NCBI GenBank assembly: GCA_030765055.1
Contig: CM060958.1
Span: forward strand, 3,957,191-4,021,190
Origin: Mantis religiosa
Lineage: Eukaryota > Arthropoda > Insecta > Mantodea > Mantidae
DNA length: 64,000 nucleotides
Direction: 5' to 3'
The translations under genes and the position numbers were made by a program. This document shows, piece by piece, positions 9,968 through 21,500 of the stretch; within the stretch, counting starts at the first letter, position 1, and every line of letters starts with the position of its first letter. Under the pieces are notes generated by a model. The model had not been told where the DNA came from. It ran no database searches and saw only the letters and a program-made list of their open reading frames with translations.

Positions 9968-12512
9968 AAGTTCTGGGAGTGTACCTCATTCCGTGTGAAT
10001 ATGAGACATCTTATATAGGACAAACCAGAAGGACCATCACTACCAGAAAAAAGGAACATGAACGGAGCATTCGTTTAATGCAACCTGAGAAGTCTGGACT
10101 GTCAGAGCATAGAGTCAAGTTCTGGGAGTGTACCGCATTCCGTGTGAATGTAAGACACCGTATATAGGACAAACCAGAAGGACCATCACTACCAGAATAA
10201 AGGAACATGAACGGAGCATTCGTTTAATGCAACCTGAGAAGTCTGGACTGGCGGAGCATAGAGTCAAGTTCCGGGAGTGTACCTCATTCCCTGTTAATGT
10301 GAGACATCGTATATAGGACAAACCAGAAGAACCATCGCTACCAGAATAAAGGAACATGAACGGAGCATTCGTTTAATGCAACCTGAGAAGTCTGGACTGG
10401 CAGAGCATAGAGTCAAGTTCCGGGAGTGTACCTCATTCCCTGTTAATGTGAGACATCGTATATAGGACAAACCAGAAGGACCATCGCTACCAGAATAAAG
10501 GAACATGAACGGAGCATTCGTTTAATGCAACCTGAGAAGTCTGGACTGGCGGAGCATAGAGTCAAGTTCCGGGAGTGTACCTCATTCCCTGTTAATGTGA
10601 GACATCGTATATAGGACAAACCAGAAGGACCATCGCTACCAGAATAAAGGAACATGAACGGAGCATTCGTTTAATGCAACCTGAGAAGTCTGGACTGGCA
10701 GAGCATAGAGTCAAGTTCCGGGAGTGTACCTCATTCCCTGTGATGGTAAGACACCGTATATAGGACAAACCAGAAGAACCATCACTACCAGAATAAAGGA
10801 ACATGAACGGAGCATTCGTTTAATGCAACCTGAGAAGTCTGGACTGGCAGAGCATAGAGTCAAGTTCCGGGAGTGTACCTCATTCCCTGTGAATGTGAGA
10901 CACCGTATATAGGACAAACCAGAAGGACCATCGCTACCGGAATAAAGGAACATGAACGGAGCATTCGTTTAATGCAACCTGAGAAGTCTGGACTGGCAGA
11001 GCATAGAGTCAAGTTCCGGGAGTGTACCTCATTCCCTGTGATGGTAAGACACCGTATATAGGACAAACCAGAAGGACCATCGCTACCAGAATAAACGAAC
11101 ATGAACGGAGCATTCGTTTAATGCAACCTGAGAAGTCTGGACTGGCAGAGCATAGAGTCAAGTTCCGGGAGTGTACCTCATTCCCTGTGATGGTAAGACA
11201 CCGTATATAGGACAAACCAGAAGAACCATCACTACCAGAATAAAGGAACATGAACGGAGCATTCGTTTAATGCAACCTGAGAAGTCTGGACTGGCAGAGC
11301 ATAGAGTCAAGTTCCGGGAGTGTACCTCATTCCCTGTGAATGTGAGACACCGTATATAGGACAAACCAGAAGGACCATCGCTACCGGAATAAAGGAACAT
11401 GAACGGAGCATTCGTTTAATGCAACCTGAGAAGTCTGGACTGGCAGAGCATAGAGTCAAGTTCCGGGAGTGTACCTCATTCCGTGTGAATGTGAGACACC
11501 GTATATAGGACAAACCAGAAGGACCATCGCTACCGGAATAAAGGAACATGAACGGAGCATTCGTTTAATGCAACCTGAGAAGTCTGGACTGGCAGAGCAT
11601 AGAGTCAAATTCCGGGAGTGTACCTCATTCCGTGTGAATGTGAGACACCGTATATAGGACAAACCAGAAGGACCATCGCTACCGGAATAAAGGAACATGA
11701 ACGGAGCATTCGTTTAATGCAACCTGAGAAGTCTGGACTGGCAGAGCATAGAGTCAAATCCCGGGAGTGTACCTCATTCCGTGTGAATGTGAGACTCCGT
11801 ATATAGGACAAACCAGAAGGACCATTGCTACCAGAATAAACGAACATGAACGGAGCATTCGTTTAATGCAACCTGAGAAGTCTGGACTGGCAGAGCATAG
11901 AGTCAAGTTCCGGGAGTGTACCTCATTCCCTGTGAATTTCAGGCACCGTATATAGGATAAACCAGAATAACCATCGCTACCAGAATAAACGAACATGAAC
12001 GGAGCATTCATTTAATGCAACTTGAGAAGTCTGGACTGGCAGAGCATAGAGTCAAGTTCCGGGAGTGTACCTCATTCCCTGTGAATTTCAGGCACCGTAT
12101 ATAGGATAAACCAGAATAACCATCGCTACCAGAATAAACGAACATGAACATAGCATTCATTTAATGCAACTTGAGAAGTCTGGACTGGAAGAGCATAGAG
12201 TCAAGTTCCAGGAGTGTACCTCATTCCCTGTGAATATGAGACACCGTATATAGGACAAACCAGAATAACCATCACTACCAGAATAAAGGAACATGAACGG
12301 AGCATTCGTTTAATGCAACCTGAGAAGTCTGGACTGGCAGAGCATAGCGTCAAGTTCCGGGAGTGTACCTCATTTCCTGTGAATGTTAGACACCGTATAT
12401 AGGACAAACCAGAAGAACCATCGCTACCAGAATAAACGAACATGAACATAGCATTCATTTAATGCAACCTGAGAAGTCTGGACTGGCAGAGCATATAGCC
12501 AACTTTTGGGAG
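9968..12512 (+). repeat. 149-bp tandem array made from a PLE GIY-YIG endonuclease domain, 17 units
   Basis: Seventeen direct copies of 149 bp. Each unit encodes about 48 residues of a GIY-YIG nuclease of Penelope-like elements: GVYLIPC (GIY motif as GVY), PYIGQT (YIG motif), a basic TRRTI..RIKEHERSIRL helix and PEKSGLAEH. The next copy then begins in another frame because 149 is 3 x 49 + 2. Copies can therefore never form one multi-domain protein, and all open frames of 62-85 codons here are artefacts of rotation. The array is bounded by imperfect 12-bp direct repeats, AAGTTCTGGGAG at 9968-9979 and AACTTTTGGGAG at 12501-12512. Their spacing is exactly 17 x 149 = 2,533 bp, and each internal junction carries the same motif (AAGTTCCGGGAG). 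Copies differ by a few substitutions; TATGATGG-type and GAATGTG-type variants alternate. The minus-strand frames are shadows. Confidence 0.93.
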
Positions 12513-12618
12513 ACAACACAACTGTTACTGGGAGCGGAAAGTTAAGGAGGCTTTGGCCATTTCCTCCGAGAGGATTATGCTTCATCGTGATGCTGGATTT
12601 TAGTTCAGCTCCTCTTGA
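12493..12618 (+). pseudogene. C-terminal remainder of the PLE GIY-YIG domain
   Basis: Directly after the last 149-bp unit the domain continues where a normal PLE would. AEHIANFWETTQLL is followed, after a frame break near 12,523, by YWERKVKEALAISSERIMLHRDAGF (quoted in pieces: YWERKVKEALAI at 12526-12561, then SSERIMLHRDAGF to 12600). This corresponds to the YW.R..KEA.EI......N.DGGF end of GIY-YIG PLE proteins. In-frame TAG at 12601 and TGA at 12616 end it. The presence of this unique tail after the array, and of the linker before it, places the array inside one PLE copy. Confidence 0.75.
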
Positions 12619-12860
12619 TAACCCACCTTAAAAATGGAAATACTTCGACATAAGAAGCACAGATTTATACAGCTTGATAATCAAATTAAGTAGTTATGTT
12701 TCTTCGACCCAATTAATTTCTATACACACACCATCTCCTGACTGTCATTTAATTTACTGAAAACAGTCTTTTGTTCAGTGATGCGAGTATTGATAGTGTT
12801 TTGTCTTTGTTTATATTTGTGTTATATCCAGTGATACATTAGTGGTTATACCATATAATA
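12619..12860 (+). other. Probable PLE 3' untranslated region
   Basis: AT-rich non-coding stretch between the end of the endonuclease and the hammerhead-like motif. No open frame or repeat is seen. It is assigned to the PLE only from its position. Confidence 0.4.
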
Positions 12861-12865
12861 AATTA

Positions 12866-12904
12866 TCCTGATGATGGGAGAGATACACGCTCCCGAAACG
12901 TCGG
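12866..12904 (+). ncRNA. Hammerhead-ribozyme-like motif at the PLE 3' end
   Basis: The core CTGATGA (12868-12874) is followed by a perfect 5-bp stem, GGGAG (12876-12880) with CTCCC (12890-12894), around a 9-nt loop. Then come GAAA (12895-12898) and CGTC (12899-12902). This is the order of a type I hammerhead: CUGAUGA, stem II, GAAA, minimal stem III, GUC cleavage triplet. Stem III would be only A-U and C-G without a loop, or ACGU pairing with ACGU of a second copy. Minimal, dimer-acting hammerheads of this type have been reported in PLE pseudo-LTRs. Doubts: U12875 must bulge out of stem II, and stem I has only one C-G and one U-G pair (12867/12903, 12866/12904), so this copy is probably weak or inactive. 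Confidence 0.5.
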
Positions 12905-13068
12905 CTTGCTTCCCGAGCAGAATTTGAACAGAACAGTGGATAATACACAATCGCACAGTTCAGACAGTACAAAGGGCAGGGACTTCACAGTTTACTTGGA
13001 TAGAGACTTCCCCCTACATGCCAGGACAACGGACGGACTAGCCCCAAATGTTCCTGTCTGGCGGTCAC
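12905..13068. other. Junction between the PLE 3' end and the 137-bp satellite
   Basis: About 165 bp of non-repeated DNA. A 71-codon frame (12906-13121) runs through it into the satellite from a TTG start; no family is recognised. It could be the rest of the PLE pseudo-LTR, because such elements continue past the ribozyme, but the sequence alone does not show it. Confidence 0.35.
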
Positions 13069-14127
13069 GAAATGGCCCCAGTACAGGAGTGGGGACCGAC
13101 AACCGACCTATCGGTGGATGAAGTAGTTTACATTAGAGCATATCATCCTGCCGTGTACCACCGAGACTACTGCCCTTAAGGAGACCACCACATGAGACAT
13201 TATGGGAAATGGTCCCATACAGGAGTGTGGACCGACAACTGACCTACCGGTGGATGAACTAGTTTACCTCAGAGCATATCATCCTGCCATGTACCACCGA
13301 GACTACTGCCCTGAAAGAGACCACCACATGAGAGATGATGGGAGATGGTCCCAGTACAGGAGTGGGGACCGACAACCGACCTACCGGTGGATGAAGTAGT
13401 TTACCTCAGAGCATATCATCCTGCCATGTACCACTGAGACTACTGCCCTGAAAGAGACCACCACATGAGTGATGATGGGAGATGGTCCCAGTACAGGAGT
13501 GGGGACCGACAACCCGCCTACCGGTGGATGAAATAGTTTACATCAGAGCATATCATCCTGCCATGTACCACCGAGACTACTGCCCTGGAAGAGACTACCA
13601 CATGAGAGACCCACATGAGAGATGATGGGAGATGGTCCCAGTACAGGAGTGGGGACCGACAACCAACCTACCGGTGGATGAAGTAGTTTACCTCAGAGCA
13701 TATCATCCTGCCATGTACCGCCGAGACTACTGCCCTGAAGAAGACCACTACATGAGAGATGATGTGAAATTGTCCCAGTACAGGAGTGGGGACCGACAAC
13801 CGACCTATCGGTGGATGAAGTAGTTTACATCAGAGCATATCATCCTGCCGTGTTCCATCGAGACTACTGCCCTGAAAGAGACCACCACATGAGAGATGAT
13901 GGGAAATGGTCCCAGTACAGGAGTGGGGACGGACAACCGACCTATCGGTGGATGAAGTAGTTTACATCAGAGCATATCATCCTGCCATGTACCACCGAGA
14001 TTACTGCCCTGAAGGAGACCACCAACATGAGAGATGATGGGAAATGTTTCCAGTACAGGAGTGGGGACGGACGACCGATCTATCGGTGGATGAACTAGTT
14101 TACATCAGAGCATATCATCCTGCCATG

Positions 14128-17100
14128 TACCACCGAGACTACTGTCCTGAAAGAGACCACCACATGAGAGATGATGTGAAATTGTCCCAGTACAGGAGTG
14201 GGGACGGACAACCGACCTATCGGTGGATGAAGTAGTTTACATCAGAGCATATCATCCTGCCATGTACCACCGAGACTACTGCCCTGAAAGAGACCACCAC
14301 ATGAGAGATGATGGGAAATGGTCCCAGTACAGGAGTGGGGACCAACAACCACCCTATCGGTGGATGAAGTAGTTTACCTCAGAGCATATCATCCTGCCAT
14401 GTACCACCGAGACTACTGTCCTGAAAGAGACCACCACATGAGAGATGATGGGAAATGGTCTCAGTACAGGAGTGGGGACCGACAACCGACCTATCGGTGG
14501 ATGAATTAGTTTACCTCAGAGCATATCATCCTGCTTTGTACCACCGAGACTACTGTCCTGAAAGAGACCACCACATGAGAGATGATGGGAAATGGTCCCA
14601 GTACAGGAGTGGGGATCGACAACCGACCTATCGGTGGATGAAGTAGTTTACCTCAGAGCATATCATCCTGCCATGTACCACCGAGGCTACTGCCCTGGAA
14701 GAGACTACCACATGAGAGATGATGGGAGATGGTCCCAGTACAGGAGTGGGGATCGACAACCGACCTATCGGTGGATGAAGTAGTTTACCTCAGAGCACAT
14801 CATCCTGCCATGTACCGCCGAGACTACTGCCCTGAAGGAGACCACCACATGAGAGATGATGGGAGATGGTCCCAGTACAGGAGTGGGGACCGACAACCGA
14901 CCTACCGGTGGATGAAGTAGTTTACCTCAGAGCATATCATCCTGCCATGTACCACCGAAACTACTGCCTTGAAAGAGACCACCACATGAGTGATGATGGG
15001 AGATGGTCCCAGTACAGGAGTGGGGACCGACAACCCGCCTACCGGTGGATGAAATAGTTTACATCAGAGCATATCATCCTGCCATGTACCATCGAGACTA
15101 CTGCCCTGAAAGAGACCACCACATGAGAGATGATGGGAAATGGTCCCAGTACAGGAGTGGGGACTGACAATTGACCTATCAGTGGATGAAGTAGTTTAGC
15201 TCAGAGCATATCATCCTGCCATGTACCACCGAGACTACTGCCCTGGAAGAGACTACCACATGAGAGATGATGGGAGATGGTCCCAGTACAGGAGTGGGGA
15301 CCGACAATTGACCTATCGGTGGATGAAGTAGTTTAGCTCAGAGCATATCATCCTGCCATGTACCATCGAGACTACTGCCCTGAAAGAGACCACCACATGA
15401 GAGATGATGGGAAATGGTCCCAGTACAGGAGTGGGGACCGACAATTGACCTATCGGTGGATGAAGTAGTTTAGCTCAGAGCATATCATCCTGCCATGTAC
15501 CACCGAGGCTACTGCCCTGGAAGAGACTACCACATGAGAGATTATGGGAGATGGTCCCAGTACAGGAGTGGGGATCGACAACCGACCTATCGGTGGATGA
15601 AGTAGTTTACATCAGAGCATATCATCCTGCCATGTACCACCGAGACTACTGCCCTGAAGAAGACCACTACATGAGAGATGATGTGAAATTGTCTCAGTAC
15701 AGGAGTGGGGACCGACAGCCGACCTATCGGTGGATGAAGTAGTTTACATCAGAGCATATCATTCTGCCATGTACCACCGAGACTACTGCCCTGAAAGAGA
15801 CCACCACATGAGAGATGATGGGAAATGTTTCCAGTACAGGAGTGGGGACCGAGAACCGACCTATCGGTGGATGAAGTAGTTTACATCAGAGCATATCATC
15901 CTGCCATGTACCACCGAGACTACTGCCCTGAAGAAGACCACTACATGAGAGATGATGTGAAATTGTTCCAGTACAGGTGTGGGGACCGACAGCCGACCTA
16001 TCGGTGGATGAAGTAGTTTACATCAGAGCATATCATCCTGCCATGTACCACCGAGTCTACTGCCCTGAAAGAGACCACCACATGAGAGATGATGGGAAAT
16101 GTTTCCAGTACAGGAGTGGGGACCGAGAACCGACCTATCGGTGGATGAAGTAGTTTACATCAGAGCATATCATCCTGCCATGTACCACCGATGCTACTGC
16201 CCTGAAAGAGACCACCAACATGAGAGATGATGGGAAATGTTTCCAGTACAGGAGTGGTCACCGACAACCGACCTACCTGTGGATGAAGTAATTTACATCA
16301 GAGCATATCATACTGCCATGTACCACCGAGACTACTGCCCTGAAAGAGACTACCACATGAGAGATGATGGGAGATTGTCCCAGTACAGGAGTGGGGACCG
16401 ACAACCGACCTATCGGTGGATGAAGTAGTTTACATCAGAGCATATCATCCTGCCATGTACCACGGAGACTACTGTCCTGATAGAGACCACCACATGAGAG
16501 ATGATGGGAGATTGTCCCAGTACAGGAGTGGGGACTGACAATTGACCTATCAGCGGATGAAGTAGTTTAGCTCAGAGCATATCATCCTGCCATGTACCAC
16601 CGAGACTACTGCCCTGGAAGAGACTACTCCATGAGAGATGATGGGAGATGGTCCCAGTACAGGAGTGGGGACCGACAATTGACCTATCGGTGGATGAAGT
16701 AGTTTAGCTCAGAGCATATCATCCTGCCATGTACCACCGAGGCTACTGCCCTGGAAGAGACTACCACATGAGAGATGATGGGAGATGGTCCCAGTACAGG
16801 AGTGGGGATCGACAACCGACCTATCGGTGGATGAAGTAGTTTACATCAGAGCATATCATCCTGCCATGTCCCACCGAGACTACTGCCCTGAAGAAGACCA
16901 CTACATGAGAGATGATGTGAAATTGTCTCAGTACAGGAGTGGGGACCGACAGCCGACCTATCGGTGGATGAAGTAGTTTACATCAGAGCATATCATTCTG
17001 CCATGTACCACCGAGACTACTGCCCTGAAAGAGACCACTACATGAGAGATGATGGGAAATGTTTCCAGTGCAGGAGTGGGGACCGAGAACCGACCTATCG

Positions 17101-18512
17101 GTGGATGAAGTAGTTTACATCAGAGCATATCATCCTGCCATGTACCACCGAGACTACTGCCCTGAAGAAGATCACTACATGAGAGATGATGTGAAATTGT
17201 TCCAGTACAGGAGTGGGGACCGACAGCCGACCTATCGGTGGATGAAGTAGTTTACATCAGAGCAAATCATCCTGCCATGTACCACCGAGTCTACTGTCCT
17301 GAAAGAGACCACCACATGAGAGATGATGGGAAATGTTTCCAGTACAGGAGTGGGGACCGAGAACCGACCTATCGGTGGATGAAGTAGTTTACATCAGAGC
17401 ATATCATCCTGCCATGTACCACCGATGCTACTGCCCTGAAAGAGACCACCAACATGAGAGATGATGGGAAATGTTTCCAGTACAGGAGTGGTCACCGACA
17501 ACCGACCTACCTGTGGATGAAGTAGTTTACATCAGAGCATATCATACTGCCATGTACCACCGAGACTACTGCCCTGAAAGAGACTACCACATGAGAGATG
17601 ATGGGAGATTGTCCCAGTACAGGAGTTGGGACCGACAACCGACCTATCGGTGGATGAAGTAGTTTACATCAGAGCATATCATCCTGCCATGTACCACCGA
17701 GACTACTGTCCTGATAGAGACCACCACATGAGAGATGATGAGAAATGGTCCCAGTACAGGAGTGGGGACCGACAACCGACCTATCGGTGGATGAAGTAGT
17801 TTACCTCAGAGCATATCATCCTGCCATGTACCACCGAGACCACTGCCCTGAAAGAGACCACCACATGAGAGATGATGTGAAATTGTCCCAGTACAGGAGT
17901 GGGGACCGACAACCGACCTATCGGTGGATGAAGTAGTTTACATCAGAGCATATCATCCTGCCATGTACCACCGAGACTACTGCCCTGAAAGAGACTACCA
18001 CATGAGAGATGATGGGAAATGGTCCCAGTACAGGAGTGGGGACCGACAACCGACCTATCGGTGGATGAAGTAGTTTAGCTCAGAGCATGTCATCCTGCCA
18101 TGTACCACCGAGACTACTGCCCTGAAAGAGACTACCACATGAGAGGTGATGTGAAATTGTCCCAGTACAGGAGTGGGGACCGACAACCGACCTATCGGTG
18201 GACGAAGTAGTTTACATCAGAGCATATCATCCTGCCATGTACCACCGAGACTACTGCCCTGAAAGAGACCACCACATGAGAGATGATGGGAAATGGTCCC
18301 AGTACAGGAGTGGTCACCGACAACCGACCTACCTGTGGATGAATTAGTTTACATCAGATCATATCATCCTGCCATGTACCGCCCAAACTACTGCCCTGAA
18401 AGAGACCACCACATGAGAGATGATGGAAATGGCCCCAGTACAGGAGTGGTCACCGACAACCGACCTACCTGTGGATGAAGTAGTATACATCAGAGCATAT
18501 CATACTGCCATG
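14128..18512. repeat. 4,385-bp higher-order block, copy 1 (32 units of 137 bp)
   Basis: Every distinctive variant unit here recurs 4,385 bp downstream: for example 14318 and 18703, 15551 and 19936, 16237 and 20622, 17471 and 21856, 18293 and 22678. 4,385 is 32 x 137 + 1, the +1 coming from two units with an extra A (CACCAACATG) and one with a missing G (GATGGAAATGG). The left edge is placed where copies stop matching, near 14,128 / 18,513. Confidence 0.9.
15430..17739. repeat. Nested 1,234-bp higher-order repeat (9 x 137 + 1)
   Basis: Within the 4,385-bp block, about 1.07 kb (15,430-16,505) recurs at 16,664-17,739. Matching variants lie 1,234 bp apart: 15551/16785, 15825/17059, 16237/17471, and the CGACAATTGACC unit at 15438/16672. 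Both copies are present again in the second 4,385-bp block (19936/21170, 20210/21444, 20622/21856). The 1,234-bp duplication is therefore older than the 4,385-bp one. Confidence 0.85.
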
Positions 18513-21500
18513 TACCACCGAGACTACTGTCCTGAAAGAGACCACCACATGAGAGATGATGTGAAATTGTCCCAGTACAGGAGTGGGGACGGACAACCGA
18601 CCTATCGGTGGATGAAGTAGTTTACATCAGAGCATATCATCCTGCCATGTACCACCGAGACTACTGCCCTGAAAGAGACCACCACATGAGAGATGATGGG
18701 AAATGGTCCCAGTACAGGAGTGGGGACCAACAACCACCCTATCGGTGGATGAAGTAGTTTACCTCAGAGCATATCATCCTGCCATGTACCACCGAGACTA
18801 CTGTCCTGAAAGAGACCACCACATGAGAGATGATGGGAAATGGTCTCAGTACAGGAGTGGGGACCGACAACCGACCTATCGGTGGATGAATTAGTTTACC
18901 TCAGAGCATATCATCCTGCTTTGTACCACCGAGACTACTGTCCTGAAAGAGACCACCACATGACAGATGATGGGAAATGGTCCCAGTACAGGAGTGGGGA
19001 TCGACAACCGACCTATCGGTGGATGAAGTAGTTTACCTCAGAGCATATCATCCTGCCATGTACCACCGAGGCTACTGCCCTGGAAGAGACTACCACATGA
19101 GAGATGATGGGAGATGGTCCCAGTACAGGAGTGGGGATCGACAACCGACCTATCGGTGGATGAAGTAGTTTACCTCAGAGCACATCATCCTGCCATGTAC
19201 CGCCGAGACTACTGCCCTGAAGGAGACCACCACATGAGAGATGATGGGAGATGGTCCCAGTACAGGAGTGGGGACCGACAACCGACCTACCGGTGGATGA
19301 AGTAGTTTACCTCAGAGCATATCATCCTGCCATGTACCACCGAGACTACTGCCTTGAAAGAGACCACCACATGAGTGATGATGGGAGATGGTCCCAGTAC
19401 AGGAGTGGGGACCGACAACCCGCCTACCGGTGGATGAAATAGTTTACATCAGAGCATATCATCCTGCCATGTACCATCGAGACTACTGCCCTGAAAGAGA
19501 CCACCACATGAGAGATGATGGGAAATGGTCCCAGTACAGGAGTGGGGACTGACAATTGACCTATCAGTGGATGAAGTAGTTTAGCTCAGAGCATATCATC
19601 CTGCCATGTACCACCGAGACTACTGCCCTGGAAGAGACTACCACATGAGAGATGATGGGAGATGGTCCCAGTACAGGAGTGGGGACCGACAATTGACCTA
19701 TCGGTGGATGAAGTAGTTTAGCTCAGAGCATATCATCCTGCCATGTACCATCGAGACTACTGCCCTGAAAGAGACCACCACATGAGAGATGATGGGAAAT
19801 GGTCCCAGTACAGGAGTGGGGACCGACAATTGACCTATCGGTGGATGAAGTAGTTTAGCTCAGAGCATATCATCCTGCCATGTACCACCGAGGCTACTGC
19901 CCTGGAAGAGACTACCACATGAGAGATGATGGGAGATGGTCCCAGTACAGGAGTGGGGATCGACAACCGACCTATCGGTGGATGAAGTAGTTTACATCAG
20001 AGCATATCATCCTGCCATGTACCACCGAGACTACTGCCCTGAAGAAGACCACTACATGAGAGATGATGTGAAATTGTCTCAGTACAGGAGTGGGGACCGA
20101 CAGCCGACCTATCGTTGGATGAAGTAGTTTACATCAGAGCATATCATTCTGCCATGTACCACCGAGACTACTGCCCTGAAAGAGACCACCACATGAGAGA
20201 TGATGGGAAATGTTTCCAGTACAGGAGTGGGGACCGAGAACCGACCTATCGGTGGATGAAGTAGTTTACATCAGAGCATATCATCCTGCCATGTACCACC
20301 GAGACTACTGCCCTGAAGAAGACCACTACATGAGAGATGATGTGAAATTGTTCCAGTACAGGTGTGGGGACCGACAGCCGACCTATCGGTGGATGAAGTA
20401 GTTTACATCAGAGCATATCATCCTGCCATGTACCACCGAGTCTACTGCCCTGAAAGAGACCACCACATGAGAGATGATGGGAAATGTTTCCAGTACAGGA
20501 GTGGGGACCGAGAACCGACCTATCGGTGGATGAAGTAGTTTACATCAGAGCATATCATCCTGCCATGTACCACCGATGCTACTGCCCTGAAAGAGACCAC
20601 CAACATGAGAGATGATGGGAAATGTTTCCAGTACAGGAGTGGTCACCGACAACCGACCTACCTGTGGATGAAGTAATTTACATCAGAGCATATCATACTG
20701 CCATGTACCACCGAGACTACTGCCCTGAAAGAGACTACCACATGAGAGATGATGGGAGATTGTCCCAGTACAGGAGTGGGGACCGACAACCGACCTATCG
20801 GTGGATGAAGTAACTTACATCAGAGCATATCATCCTGCCATGTACCACGGAGACTACTGTCCTGATAGAGACCACCACATGAGAGATGATGGGAGATTGT
20901 CCCAGTACAGGAGTGGGGACTGACAATTGACCTATCAGCGGATGAAGTAGTTTAGCTCAGAGCATATCATCCTGCCATGTACCACCGAGACTACTGCCCT
21001 GGAAGAGACTACTCCATGAGAGATGATGGGAGATGGTCCCAGTACAGGAGTGGGGACCGACAATTGACCTATCGGTGGATGAAGTAGTTTAGCTCAGAGC
21101 ATATCATCCTGCCATGTACCACCGAGGCTACTGCCCTGGAAGAGACTACCACATGAGAGATGATGGGAGATGGTCCCAGTACAGGAGTGGGGATCGACAA
21201 CCGACCTATCGGTGGATGAAGTAGTTTACATCAGAGCATATCATCCTGCCATGTACCACCGAGACTACTGCCCTGAAGAAGACCACTACATGAGAGATGA
21301 TGTGAAATTGTCTCAGTACAGGAGTGGGGACCGACAGCCGACCTATCGGTGGATGAAGTAGTTTACATCAGAGCATATCATTCTGCCATGTACCACCGAG
21401 ACTACTGCCCTGAAAGAGACCACTACATGAGAGATGATGGGAAATGTTTCCAGTGCAGGAGTGGGGACCGAGAACCGACCTATCGGTGGATGAAGTAGTT

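Noticed and set aside
9979..12458. Many overlapping 62-85 codon open frames on both strands as real GIY-YIG proteins
   Set aside because: They recur every 149 bp, change frame at each junction and end in the next copy. They are products of the repeat phase. Only the underlying domain similarity is real.
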